From positions 19,583,371 through 19,647,370 of the forward strand of contig NC_135558.1 of assembly GCF_964340395.1 (NCBI RefSeq): DNA of 64,000 nucleotides. The letters run 5' to 3'. Source of the stretch: Glandiceps talaboti (Eukaryota > Hemichordata > Enteropneusta > Spengelidae). Shown here in pieces: positions 9,635 to 22,307 of the stretch. Every line of letters starts with the position of its first letter. Within the stretch, counting starts at the first letter, position 1. Below the pieces are notes generated by a model, which was not told the DNA's origin, did no database searches, and was given only the letters and a program-made list of their open reading frames with translations. A program made the translations under genes and the position numbers.

Positions 9635-11976
9635 AGATACGACCAGCTAACGATGTATCTCAACAGTGCAGTACACAGACTAGGCTAGGAGGTACGACCA
9701 GCTAACGATGTATCTCAACAGTGCAGTAAACAGACTAGGCTAGGAGGTACGACCAGCTAACAATGTATCTCAACAGTGCAGTAAACAGACTATAAGGCTA
9801 GGAGGTACGACCAGCTAACGATGTATCTCAACAGTGCAGTAAACAGACTATAGGGCTAGGAGGTACAACCAGCTAATGATGTATCTCAACAGTGCAGTAA
9901 AGAGACTAGGCTAGGAGGTACGACCAGCTAACGATGTATCTCAACAGTACAGTAAACAGACTATAAGGCTAGGAGGTACGACCAGCTAATGATGTATATC
10001 AACAGTGCAGTAAACAGACTATAGGGCGAGGAGGTACGACCAGCTAATGATGTGTCTGAACAGTACAGTAAACAGACTATAGGGCTAGGAGGTACGACCA
10101 GCTAACGATGTATATCAACAGTGCAGTAAACAGACTAGGCTAGGAGGTACGACCAGCTAATGATGTATCTCAACAGTGCAGTAAACAGACTAGGCTAGGA
10201 GGTACGACCAGCTAACAATGTATCTCAACAGTGCAGTAAACAGACTATAAGGCTAGGAGGTACGACCAGCTAACGATGTATCTCAACAGTGCAGTAAACA
10301 GACTATAGGGCTAGGAGGTACAACCAGCTAATGATGTATCTCAACAGTGCAGTAAAGAGACTAGGCTAGGAGGTACGACCAGCTAACGATGTATCTCAAC
10401 AGTACAGTAAACAGACTATAAGGCTAGGAGGTACGACCAGCTAATGATGTATCTCAACAGTGCAGTAAACAGACTATAGGGCTAGGAGGTACGACCAGCT
10501 AATGATGTGTCTGAACAGTACAGTAAACAGACTAGGCTAGGAGGTACGACGAGCTAACTATGTATCTCAACAGTGCAGTAAAGAGCCTATTGGGCTTGGA
10601 GGTACGACCAGCTAACGCTGTATCTCAACAGTACAGTAAACAGACTATAGGGCTAGGAGGTACGACCAGCTAACGATGTATCTCAACAGTACAGTAAACA
10701 AACTAGGCTAGGAGGTACGACAGCTAACGATGTATTTCAACAGTGCAGTAAACAGACTAGGCTAGGAGATACGACAGCTAACGATGTATCTCAACAGTGC
10801 AGTAAACAGACTAGGCTAGGAGGTACGACCAGCTATAACGATGTATCTCAACAGTGCAGTAAATAGACTAGGCTAGGAGGTACGACCACCTAACGATGTA
10901 TCTCAACAGTGCAGTAAACAGACTAGGCTAGGAGGAACGACCAGCTAACGATGTATCTCGACAGTGTAGTAAACAGACTAGGCTAGGAGGTATGACCAGC
11001 TAACGATGTATCTCAACAGTGCAGTAAACATACTATAGGGCTAGGAGGTACGACCAACTAACGATGTATCTCAGTTCATTAAACAGACTAGGCTAGGAGG
11101 TACGGCCAGCTAACGGTGTATCTCAACAGTGCAGTAAACAGACTAGGCTAGGAGGTACGACCAGCTAACGATGTATCTCAACAGTGGAGTAAACAGACTA
11201 GGCTAGGAGGAACGACCAGCTAACGATGTATCTCGACAGTGCAGTAAACAGACTAGGCTAGGAGGTACGACCAGCTAACGATGTATCTCAACAGTGCAGT
11301 AAACAGACTAGGCTAGGAGGTACGACCAGCTAACGATGTATCTCAACAGTGCAGTAAACAGGCTAGGCTAGGAGGTACGACCAGCTAACGATGTATCTCA
11401 ACAGTGCAGTAAACAGACTAGGCTAGGAGGTACGACCAGCTAACGATGTATCTCAACAGTACAGTAAACAGACTAGGCTAGGAGGTACGACCAGCTAATG
11501 ATGTATCTCAACAGTGCAGTAAACAGACTATAGGACTAGGAGGTACGACCAGCTAACGATGTATCTCAACAGTGCAGTAAACAGACTAGGCTAGGAGGTA
11601 CGACCAGCTAACGATGTATCTCAACAGTACAGTAAACAGACTAGGCTAGGAGGTACGACCAGCTAATGATGTATCTCAACAGTGCAGTAAACAGACTATA
11701 GGACTAGGAGGTACGACCAGCTAACGATGTATCTCAACAGTGCAGTAAACAGACTAGGCTAGGAGGTACGACCAGCTAACGATGTATCTCAACAGTGCAG
11801 TAAACAGACTCGGCTAGGAGGTACGACCAGCTAACGCTGTATCTCAACAGTGGAGTAAACAGACTGGGTTAGGAGGTACGACCAGCTAACGATGTATCTA
11901 AACAGTGCAGTAAACAGACTAGGCTAGGAGGTACGACCAGCTAACGATGTATCTCAACAGTGCAGTACACACTGGC
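9635..11976. repeat. 55-bp minisatellite, copy 1 (about 43 repeats)
   Basis: Period 55 bp, core GGAGGTACGACCAGCTAACG then ATGTATCTCAACAGTGCAG and TAAACAGACTAGGCTA. Variants (CTAACAATG, ACTATAAGG, GTACAACC, AGTACAG) recur in the same order at about 9757 and 10,212, showing a ~455-bp higher-order duplication. A ~168-bp one spans about 11,530-11,760. Variants are mixed in the middle and homogeneous toward the right. Confidence 0.95.
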
Positions 11977-12492
11977 TAGTGATTAACCTACATACTCGAA
12001 AACCTCAAAGTTTGTATGAATCTTAAAAGCTCGCACGTTATTAATTTATGAATTAACTTATCTTACTGAAATGCTGGTAGAATAAGTTTTGAGTTGTTTT
12101 TGCTCATTATCATCTATTTCTCGCCGTTGTAAGCTATACTGCTTTAACTACTAGTCACTGCTCCCTACTCTGGTTATTGTCGATATCTAGCCCATTGGTC
12201 AGGCTTGCATAGCATGTGACATGCGTGGTGGTAGATCTGTGACTCGATTCTGACCAGATTCTGACTGCCCAGATTTTGACTGCTGTGTTCTGAGCCTACC
12301 TGATGTAGACTAGTGCGAACGGCTATCGCTACACTATTTCCCTATCGTAACTGACAATTTGAATTGTTCAATTTGCGATAGGAAGAGATCACAAGTTGAA
12401 ACATTCTAAATGTCAAATAGGATAGCGGAATAGTGTAGCAATAACCATTTTTTCCTTCCGTAAGGAAAGAGATGTATAAAGGGGCAACTGGT

Positions 12493-12494
<2 letters not shown>

Positions 12495-12555
<61 letters not shown>

Positions 12556-13870
12556 TGTGTGTGTGTGTGTGTACGACTTAAACTAAAAAAAACGCCAGAC
12601 CAATTGCCTTGGTATTTGGTGGGGATATTACTTTTGGTGTCTAGTTAAGAAATTGTTCAAAACAAATGATCGCATCATAGGTATGTGATTTGGGTAAAAA
12701 AAAATGCCATTTTTGGTAAAAAACAAACAAACTTAAACTTATAAACTACTGAGCAGATTGGTCTGAATTTTGGTGGAAACGTTCTGTAGGGGGTGTAAAT
12801 TAAATTCAATCATGACATGGTGATTCCATGAGTAATATCCAAATTATGGCTAAAAAGATGTCTTTTTGGTCAAAAATCTTTAATTCCAAAACTACTCAGC
12901 AGATTATGCTGAAATTTAATAAATATGTCTCTGGGATGAATAGATGAAGAAATATTAAGCATACAATGATCTCATCCGTAAAAATGTGAATTTTGGTCAA
13001 AAACATTTATCTCAAAAAGTACTTTGTCATTGAAACTGAAAAGTGGAGAAATGTTTCTAGAAGTGATATTCTGCAGATTTTGTTCAAAATATTTTGACAT
13101 GATTAGCCATAGCAACCATGACTATGTTTTTAGCAACGACAAAGGGAAGTATAAAATAACAACATCATCTGGTAGGTAAAAGAGTAATCATTAAAAATGT
13201 ATGCAAATATCCCTAGCACCCATGACCACGCCCATAGCAACATCCAGACAATTGTGTATTTCAGCTAGAAAGATAACAACAGAGATTCTTAGACAAGTGA
13301 ACAAACATTCAAAAAAGTATGTAAATGTGCCTTTTGGTCAAAAACATATAAATCCAAAACGATTCAGCAGATTGGGCTGACATTTAACAGGGATACATCT
13401 GTAGCAATATTAAGCATATAATGATCTCATCAGTAATATGCAAATTAGGTGTAAACATTTTAATTTTGGTCAAAAATTTATATCTCAAATGTACTTGGTC
13501 AGTGAGCCTGAAACTTGGTGAGAAGTTTCTAGAAGTGTTATTCTGCAGATTTTCACAATTGGCCATAGCAACCATGACCACGCCCTTAGCAACAGCCAAA
13601 TGGCAGTATATTTTGGTCAAATAATATCATCTGGTAGGCAAGTGAGTAAACATTCAAAAAATGTATGCAAATATCCAAGCAACCATTTCACAGCAACAGC
13701 CATACGGTCGTGTATTTCACAAATATAACAACAGGGATTAACAGACAATTGAATAAACATTCAAAAAATGTATGCAAATGTGCCTAGCAACAAAACCACG
13801 CCCATAGCAACAGCCAAATGATCGCGTATATAGCAAAGATAGCAATTGTGGTTGGATAGGCAACTGGACT
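12495..13870 (+). repeat. (TG)n-anchored dispersed repeat, forward B with internal modules, copy 1
   Basis: (TG)n (12,498-12,571), then the family blocks, then at least three internal modules with CAGCAGATT-GGCTGA-ATTTAA-type words (near 12,740, 12,890, 13,360) and TTTGGTCAAAAA. Four modules contain AGCAACCATGACCACGCCC or close variants (near 13,110, 13,210, 13,565, 13,790). No open reading frame of note. It is the longest member of the family in the unit. Confidence 0.75.
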
Positions 13871-14279
13871 GCAAATGAACACTTATCGTTAGCATGGACT
13901 AGCATATATCGATAAACATTTTTAAAAACTGTACAGTTGTGCTACAACGCCATTGGCGGTAGTTTATTGTTACCTCTTCGGACTAGCCGTAATCGAACAA
14001 TGTCATGAATTTGTAACAGTGTGTTTGGGTTGTGACATGACACTGTTTATATACATGTTGCCAAACACCTAGAGAAATGAATATATGGCTTCAGACAAGC
14101 CTTTAGTTTGGCAGAACAGTGTCAAGACCCTATACATTCCACTTTAGCGGTTAAACGTATTGTCGACAACGTCTATTTCGAGTGCAGTGACTGGCGTCAA
14201 CTATTGTGACTCGACACGCTATGTATTGGTATTATCTAGATTGCCCACATGCGCATAAGTGATGCTAATTTATGTTGTA

Positions 14280-15330
14280 TCACAGACTACTTATTACTTG
14301 TCTGTGGTTGTATTGTATAATGTAATTAGATCAAAATAGCTGAATAAGTTCATATGTTGTTAGTTTGTATTTTTGAGACATTCTGGAGATGGCGTTAGCC
14401 AGGGAAGGACTTGGCTCTGCCATGTCTGATCTCAGCGCTATCTATCTACTGCAATAAATAAAGTCGCATGCATGGTTATGCTCAATATTAGGTCTTCGAG
14501 GTGCTTCTGCACAATTACTACACTTCACTATTTGTCAGAACAGTAGTCGGTGTTTATTTTACCCCCTTCAATACAGACACCTGACGTCCTTACTTGATAA
14601 AGTGAGTGTTTATTAATTCACACAAGTATCACTCTCTTACAGAGAACACACGAGCTGTATAAAACGCCAGTTTACTTTCCAGATCGAGATGGTAACTCAT
14701 TCTCAACCCAAATTCTTCTGGAATCACTCCCCGTCTCGAACTACATTAAATTTCCCGCGGTTCGAAGTAAAGCGGGAAATTATTTCTTGGCATGACGTAA
14801 CTACTGGCCAATGGGAGGCCAGCTTTGCAAAGGTGTTCTGTGCAACGTGGTAGTGGTATTTAAGTGAAAGTGTGATGGTATTCATCAGTCTAGCATTGCC
14901 ACCAGTACGTTGTGGATATCCACTTTTAATTTTTCGAAATAATTTATTTCGTTTAGCATGTCCGAGCCGAAGTTCTAGATCAGCTTTTTATTTTCGTTCC
15001 CCAAACGTCACCTTTCTGTAAAAAGATGCCCAACTTGAAAAGCACATGTAGCATTGCTTTTGGGTACAGGTTTCCAGAACTGTTTTCCTTAGAATTACAG
15101 GGTTTTTATTTCTGGATTTTCTTTGGCGGCTCTGTGCTCTCTGGACGTTTTCAGCCTTGTAGATTCCGTATGCCTTTTCGGCAAATTTACTTTCGTTCAT
15201 GTACAATCTTTTGCGCCGGCAAACAATTTCGTTTCAAGGCTTTTTCAGTCAGCCTTGTACTGTTCAATAAAGGTTTGCGTGGCCATGCACACATTACTCG
15301 GGCAACGCTTCCCCCTACACTATGACTTGT
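14280..15330 (+). other. Promoter-like or LTR-like segment, copy 1
   Basis: Contains TATA-like TATAAAACG (14,657), a GC-rich stretch with CCGCGG and CGGGAAATT, CRE-like TGACGTAA (about 14,793), a CCAAT box (14,809), TATTTAAG, and AATAAA signals near 14,453 and 15,268. This is the layout of a retroviral-type LTR or of a gene promoter. I could not find paired LTRs, a primer-binding site or clear target duplications, so the identity is open. It is the best conserved non-gene segment between copies 1 and 2. Confidence 0.3.

Positions 15331-15332
<2 letters not shown>

Positions 15333-15385
<53 letters not shown>
15333..15385. repeat. (TG)n microsatellite
   Basis: Pure TG tract at the right end of unit 1. 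The unit 2 counterpart is at about 30,064-30,107. Confidence 0.9.
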
Positions 15386-15387
<2 letters not shown>

Positions 15388-15847
15388 TCTGGATAAGACG
15401 TGTACCCCCCAAAAAATAAATAAATAAATAAAAAAAAAATTGGTGAGAGTACCCCTTCTATATACATACTATATACATACATCGCTGGGGAAAGAAAACA
15501 GATATGCATGAAGGTCACAAAAACAAAGAAAGTTTTGTTTATCTTTTTGTTTTAAACTGTTTTTGATTTTTGTTTTTTGTTTTTTAAATACGGTTGGGTT
15601 ATAAGAACCACATGTGCAAAAAGCAATGATTAGAGCCACGGTTGAAACTATATGTCTAGTAGAATTTAATGTATTTTAGGCAAGGTGAAGAAATTGCCGA
15701 AATATTGGTCCGTGAAAATATCTACAAAGAAGACATATTCAAGTTTGAATAGCTTAATTTATGCCATTTATTTTTACTTCCCATAATTGGAGGTATTTAA
15801 ATGGCAATGTCTTTCTGTGTGTCTGTGTCTGTGTGTATGTCCGTCTG

Positions 15848-15878
<31 letters not shown>

Positions 15879-16120
15879 GTCATTTGCTTAAAAACGACTG
15901 GCTCAATTATAATGACATTTGCTATGCATCATCCATATGCAAATGCAAAGAACTGATTAGATTTTGGTAAATATCCAATGATCATCAGTTATTTGCGTAA
16001 TTACTGGTTTTGAGTAATTAGGCTATATCTTTGGAACGCATATTTCAAATTCAATATAAATTGGTGCATATGTTAACCATAATAGGGTGCATATGTCCTA
16101 TACGGTTTCTTGATTTAGCT

Positions 16121-16420
16121 TAAAGCTTTCCTGAATAATGTGCATAATTAATTAGGCTAAATCTTTTGACCTAATTTGGATATTACTAAGGGAATCATCA
16201 TGTCTTACACCCTTAAGAATGTTGAACCAATCTGCACAGTAGTTTCTGAGTTTAAGTGTTTTGTTTTTTTAACCGAAAATCCCATTTTTACCCATATCAC
16301 ACACCTGTGATGCGATCATTTTCTTTTGAACAATTTCTCATCTAGATCCCACGAGTAATGTCCCCACCTAATACCAAGGCAATCGAAGTGGCAGTTTTTG
16401 AGTTTAAGTCGTCCACACAC

Positions 16421-16464
<44 letters not shown>

Positions 16465-16575
16465 ACACACACACACACACACATACACATACACACACAC
16501 AACAACAACAACAACAACAATAACCCCCCCACACACACACACACACAGACAGACAGACAGACAGACAGACATACA
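16121..16575 (-). repeat. (TG)n-anchored dispersed repeat, reverse, copy 2
   Basis: Same element as at 420-790, with a much longer AC tract (about 16,421-16,500) interrupted by AACAAC repeats. Confidence 0.7.
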
Positions 16576-18620
16576 CCAGCACTACTGGACCTACATTGTA
16601 GTTCAGTTGTGCTAGAAAATTAAAATACGATAGCTCTATCACTACTAGCAACTAGTTTTAACGGTCAAATATTCTTTGTCAATGCAACACTGTAAATTCT
16701 CAAGAATTTACGTCAAGATTTGAGTACATGAAACGTGTGTCATTGAGCTACCCATTACTGTGTACATTGTCACACTATAGATCTAGAGTTCAGACCAGAC
16801 CAATGCGATATTATGTATCTGTCCTATAGTAACTATAAGACCTTTATTGCCAACCATGGGATAAAACAGGAACTTGCAACATCACTACTACAACACTTAT
16901 ATGACATCATCGCCAATTGCAGACCTCAAATTGTACTTGGTACACACCTGATGATTTTCATAACGGTTGTTTATGTTATAGCTTAAAGTTATTTATTTGT
17001 GGTATTTTTCAGTCACCTATACGTTGAACTTTCCAGATTACACAAGATTACATTTACAACTAATATAAATATAAACATAAGAATACGAATACGAATCAGT
17101 GTGAAAGTCGGATAAAATGACTACCTGTCATAAGGACCGACAGGTAGCAAAAGCTGCTGGTCCTTCCGGAAAACTGCTGGACCATATGCAGTTCACATTC
17201 CGGGAGTTCACACCCATGACCTGTATCTACACCCTCATACAGAACACATGATTTTGAACTTTAATAGGATACAACATATATTTTGATGCACTAAATAAAA
17301 GAAAGAATATCGAATTGTTTTATCAACTCTTTATTTCATGAAAATATTATTATTTGCCCCTGACGGTGAGTAGAATTTTTTTTCTAAAGTTTGTAACTGA
17401 CCCAGAGGTCATGAAAATTCATTCTCTCATCGGATCTCTTATTCACTGAATGTATTGTATTCATTCAATACAAATACAGGTCTAGGTACATAGATTGTAG
17501 ATAATTTACGGGTGAATGAATCATTCACATTATCTGCAATCTCCAAGAGATTAGTCTTCTCCTCCCCCATTGTTTGATTCTCTAAATTCTGAATCACATG
17601 ATCCAAGTCAAATTCATTATCTGTATCAACAGCTGATGTAGTAGCAGCAACGGAATCCTCAACACCTCAAGGTAGCAGCAATGTCAGCATAGAGTGCGTC
17701 ATGAAGTTGAGATTGTTTGTCATATGATCAGCCCTTGAAGGTTGGTCGACTACATATACAATGGATGTTTCAACGAGGCTACTCTTTGACCTTTTGTTTG
17801 GGCGTAAGCTACAAAATTTGAATGATGAAAGCTCGCTGACCCAACGACAAATAGACCCTTAGAATTACCAGAGAATAAAGAAGTACTTGATGATACCAGT
17901 ACTTTGTGAGTTGGTAGCTGCAATAAGGCTCGGGTCAGAATTTACGGCGAGGGCGGGTGGGGGGACTGGGGTGAAATTAGTTTAGTCAAAATTGTTTTCG
18001 CATTCCCCCCACTTTGCGCACTCAAAATAATTCCCCCTCCCCCCCCCCCGAAATGAACCCAATAATTTCTGTAGTCCCTCCCGGCTACATATATTTTAAT
18101 GTGTAACCCCCCCCCCCCCTCCTCCCGGCTCCACTTGCCAGAGATGTAGAGTATATGGTAACTAATATGGAAACTAACAGTGGAAATCAACCAGTGTCCA
18201 TACCGTGAACAATGAGAGAATCCTTTACAAATATATGTGGGCTTTATGAAAAAGATCTCACATTGGGCTGTAACCTATACTTGGCGATACTTAGCCAGCA
18301 GGGTTTTCTCTTTCAATCTTGATTCTGAGCATAAACAGCATCATCCATGATAGCTAGTGGGGAGGGTCAAGTCATAGAATACTTTAAATTTGTCATCATA
18401 CCCCAATTTTACTTAGCTCAATACATTACTTTACAACAGTACTAGTATGGCTATATTATCTGCACTTTAAACTTATTACGTACAGAGATAGTTTGACACA
18501 CACACATTCACTTAGCTATTGACTGCCTCATAATTAACTGTATAATAGGCAAATGAAGTGTACAATTTTGCAAAGTACAAGGCAAACGACTGCTCCTGAA
18601 GTTTGAATATATGAAACATG

Positions 18621-18664
<44 letters not shown>

Positions 18665-19034
18665 CAAGAGTCTAGAGATATGCCCACAGAGGAAGACATA
18701 CACAAATACATTCGCATGGCTGTCACCCAACTCTTCGCTGAATATAGGCTTTAGAAGGTATTGTGGCAAAACAGCGAGAAATCTTTAAATTTACTCAGTA
18801 AACGACCGATCCTGACGTTTCATTTGGTTCAAGTCATGAGCTGAGCATAATATTTCTGGAGCACCCTTCTAGATCATCAGAACTTTCATAGCCCCCCCCT
18901 CCCCCCCTGAATGCTCAATTTTTCTTAACCCCCCCCCCATTGAGTTGTTTGAATAATTAATGATCTTCAGTAATTAAGCTGTATCTTTGGAAATGCTATG
19001 TTTAAAATTCCATACAATTTGGCACATACATCAA

Positions 19035-19036
<2 letters not shown>

Positions 19037-19070
<34 letters not shown>
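19037..19070. repeat. (TA)n microsatellite, copy 2
   Basis: Short TA tract followed by GGTTAATCTGCATAATCA. In copy 1 this flank is deleted. Confidence 0.85.
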
Positions 19071-19072
<2 letters not shown>

Positions 19073-19580
19073 TTAATCTGCATAATCAGTGTTTTTTTTG
19101 AAAAATAATTAGGCAATATGTTAACTGTACAAGCTAAATTTTAGTTTCATATAATTAATTTTCCAAGTAAGGGATACGTCATGTAGAATAGCTATAGTTT
19201 ACAATTTTGTATTCCAACAATGTATGTTGACCCAAAAACCTATGGTTTGCACTTGTGGGAGGCATTCAGTTTAAATCTGGTTTACATTTTACTCTTAACA
19301 CGTTTGATATTTTTTTGACAGAAGTTACAAATATTACAAGAAATACATTCAATATATTTTTTACATTCTATGGTTGCATGAAATACAATCTGGGGGCGGA
19401 CGATGTTCAAGAGAGCTTGCATGAAATGCAATTAGTACATTTTTACAGTTTATGATTGTACGAAATACACTATAGTTTCGGTGGGCGGGCGTCCAGGAAT
19501 TTGCGTGAAATACATGTAATATATATTTTTTACATTCTAAGAGTTCACAAAATACATTCTAGGGTCGGCTGGCGGTCATC
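19071..19580 (+). repeat. Segment absent from copy 1: degenerate ~80-bp repeats, copy 2
   Basis: Imperfect repeats with GCATGAAATACA-like, TTTTTACATTCTA-like and GGGCGG-like words. A 66-codon open stretch at 19,255-19,455 falls inside the repeats and has no recognisable domain, so I treat it as non-coding. The segment is retained in copy 3 (33,829-34,333). Confidence 0.7.
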
Positions 19581-19849
19581 AAGGATGCTTGTACAAAATA
19601 CATTTAATACATTTTGTTCATTCTAGGTTAGGGCAATGATCAGGGGAGCTTGCATAAAATACAGGCTGGAGGATTTTCAAAAAAAAATCGTTTTGCTGTA
19701 CCCCTAACTTGGCAAAAAAGCCAGCATTCGGCACTGATTTTTCTACATTACCACCCAAAATGTTCAAACATGTAGCATTTTGTGATTCTATAAATGGTCA
19801 CTGTACTGTATATGATCACTAACATTTTGAAGGAAAGAAAGAATTGCAG

Positions 19850-20628
19850 GTAAGTATTGTGAACATGAACTATTGTCATTTGTACCAAATGTAGGCCTAA
19901 CCAAACATAACCAAACAGCGTGATGAACACTGTGATCGGTAAGCTGGCGTGAGACCGTGTACCGATACGCACCCAACTGAATTATTTCCATGTATCGTAC
20001 GTAATTCAACTAAGTGTCTCATCCCTTTTCTGATGATGCTGTCGCAGGTTTTCCAATGTATGATCTTTTTCTCGAACAAGGTGGATAAAACAAATATATG
20101 TTAAATTTGGTGGTCTTGTTGACTGAAAAATCGTCCCATGCATTCACCAATCGTGTCGATTTGTCGCGATCTGTTTTCAGTTTTGAAAAGGCAAAAAAAA
20201 AACACAAACAAAAACCCCAACCACCACACCACCTTTCCTTCTTTGAACATGGCCGTATCTAGAATCTGAACGACACAGACGATAGCAGCAATGTTTAGTA
20301 GTATTAAACCATTTACGTAGTACATTACCAATTCAGGTGCATGTATTTAGGTCGTATGTACAAACGTCTGTCCAAAGTTTGTAGGGTAAGGACACCAATG
20401 TACATGTATGTGCAGATACTTAGTATTAAATAGGTCTTGGTCTAATAACAGTGGTATAGGCCTATTGTTGAACCTCGCTATTCATGTGAAACACGTCACC
20501 ATCTCCCCTTTTCAACACAAATCAACACTAAAGGGTAAAATTGTTATGTTCTACGGCAATATCGTGTTCTCAAGTGAAAATTTACACATGAAAAATAATA
20601 CCTGGATATAGTATCTACCTTTGCATAG
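19850..20628 (+). other. Candidate 5'-UTR intron, transferase copy 2
   Basis: Same donor (CAG|GTAAGT) and acceptor (TTTGCATAG|G) as in copy 1, 779 bp apart. Confidence 0.4.
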
Positions 20629-20663
20629 GAATTGTGAAGTTCTCGGTGTTTAGGTTGTACGCC

Positions 20664-22223
20664 ATGGGGACTGTAGCGTTTCGTACAACGTGGCTTATTC
20701 TACTTTTATTTGGTATAATTGGTATTGTCGTCACGGTTTGGTATACCACCATTGAAGACATGGAATGGAGAATTCTGAAAAACAGCCACTCTGGACCTCG
20801 ACCAAATCAAGCATATTTCGAAAGAAACCCACACATGAGAATTTTTTCACCGATTTCTAAATATATTGCTGTTGGAAAAGAAGACGATCAGATTGAGTCA
20901 CCATGCAAATGTGCGAACACGAAGATTACAGACAAGTTGAATTCTTCGGCAAAACTACGGCGAGAACGTGAATTGACAGAGTGGAATAGACAGCATAGGC
21001 AATCCAGCGATCCGTTGATGATGTGTGAAGCCTTTACACCACTACGATATCCTGCAGGTGGTGTTACCGTTCAACCACTCAAGTCAACACGTCTACATGG
21101 TCTACGATTACACGTCGCTATCGCTGATTTCCTACCTGAAGATCAACAGCTTCGGATTGTGCTAAGATGTAAAAATTTGAAGGGAGTGTTAGTTGTATTC
21201 AAACATGAGGGTAATTCGAGTGTGGGAGTTAGTGGAAATGACTCTACCGAAATGATTATCACAGCTAACAAGAATGGACTACACGCTCTCAATACAGTTT
21301 TGGCAAATTTAAACTATAAAAGCACAGTTTATGATATCAATACAAGAGATATAATCTATATCACAATGTTAAATTTTGATATCGCTGTTCACGTTCACAT
21401 AAAAAAACCGGCAGTACCAACGTTGTACGACCCAGGACCTTCCGGTGATATCAACTCATTGGTAACTATTATCACTAAAACGTTTGAACGGTATGGTTCA
21501 GTCAAAACACTAATTTCTAGCATACATAAATTTTATCCAAAGATGACCATCATTGTCGCCGACGATTCCGAGGTTCCTGAAAAAATTAACATTCCTAATG
21601 TAAAGCATTACATTATGCCTTTTGCAGAAGGATGGTTTGCTGGTAGAAATTTAGCACTCAGTCAGGTAAGAACCAAGTACTTTGTTTGGGTAGATGACGA
21701 CTTTGTGTTCACTAAAGGAACTCACCTTGAAAATTTCCTCGAAAAATTCAAACATCCAAACTTGACAATTGACGTTGTCGGTGGGACGTTTGGAGATGCG
21801 AACGGTAAACGCCGAACGAACACAGATTGCTTAGGTTGTCGTACACTTGAAGTTACTAATAACTATGAAAATGATGACGGAGACTGTTTGGTTCTCAGTA
21901 ACAAGAAATACCATGCTGTAAAAGAATTTCCCGAATGTTTCTACGCTGATGGCACAGATAATTTTTTCATGGCTCGAACCAGTACAACCAGGAGCGTTGG
22001 TTTTGACCCAGTTTACAACAGAATGGGACACATTGAATTCCACATCGATGGATTGGGAAAACTGCGTATGATGGGATGTACAGACGTTAACATTTTACAT
22101 AAGAAAGTTACTAATAAAAAGTACGAAAAATATCGGAAACTTGGACAACTTTTCAACAAAAACCGAAATTCATGCAATTTGCACACACTATTCAAGAACA
22201 ATTTGCAATGTTTTAATTTTTAG
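20664..22223 (+). CDS. B4GALNT1-like: Beta-1,4-N-acetylgalactosaminyltransferase-like, GT12 family, copy 2
   Basis: Intact 519-codon single-exon paralogue of the gene at 4459, with the same type II membrane anchor (about 10-27) and GT-A domain including VDDDF (D344-D346). Differences from copy 1 are few. They include L21I, S28T, V38L, G74D, H113Q, Q148R, L178V, T185S (sequon kept as NSS), D204N and Y260S. A cluster lies near the C-terminus: R481K, Y488E, E492K, H496L and S502N. The block from about 262 to 478 is unchanged, so catalysis is probably preserved and any functional shift would lie in the stem or tail. The in-frame GTG 30 bases upstream is ignored in favour of the Kozak-context ATG. 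Confidence 0.9.
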   Translation: MGTVAFRTTWLILLLFGIIGIVVTVWYTTIEDMEWRILKNSHSGPRPNQAYFERNPHMRIFSPISKYIAVGKEDDQIESPCKCANTKITDKLNSSAKLRRERELTEWNRQHRQSSDPLMMCEAFTPLRYPAGGVTVQPLKSTRLHGLRLHVAIADFLPEDQQLRIVLRCKNLKGVLVVFKHEGNSSVGVSGNDSTEMIITANKNGLHALNTVLANLNYKSTVYDINTRDIIYITMLNFDIAVHVHIKKPAVPTLYDPGPSGDINSLVTIITKTFERYGSVKTLISSIHKFYPKMTIIVADDSEVPEKINIPNVKHYIMPFAEGWFAGRNLALSQVRTKYFVWVDDDFVFTKGTHLENFLEKFKHPNLTIDVVGGTFGDANGKRRTNTDCLGCRTLEVTNNYENDDGDCLVLSNKKYHAVKEFPECFYADGTDNFFMARTSTTRSVGFDPVYNRMGHIEFHIDGLGKLRMMGCTDVNILHKKVTNKKYEKYRKLGQLFNKNRNSCNLHTLFKNNLQCFNF

Positions 22224-22236
22224 CTCAACTGAGCTG

Positions 22237-22307
<71 letters not shown>

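Larger units (their letters stand above)
1..15702 (+). repeat. Tandem segmental unit, copy 1
   Basis: First copy of a ~15-kb head-to-tail unit. The sequence at base 1 (TATTGGTCCGTGAAAATATC) recurs at 15,703 and 30,426, and almost everything between aligns in order. This copy carries a glycosyltransferase gene at 4459-6018. Relative to the others it lacks ~510 bp next to its (TA)n tract and has the longest 55-bp minisatellite. The window begins inside or at the edge of the array, so whether more copies lie to the left is unknown. Confidence 0.95.

Noticed and set aside
9635-11976. CRISPR-like array
   Set aside because: The 55-bp period has no unique spacers. It is a eukaryotic minisatellite in a genome with spliced genes.
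15026-15325. 99-codon open frame (and the copy 2 equivalent at 29,769)
   Set aside because: The two units differ by an 11-bp indel inside it that shifts the frame, and no domain is recognisable.
19255-19455. 66-codon open frame in copies 2 and 3
   Set aside because: It lies in degenerate ~80-bp repeats, is missing from copy 1 and shows no recognisable domain.
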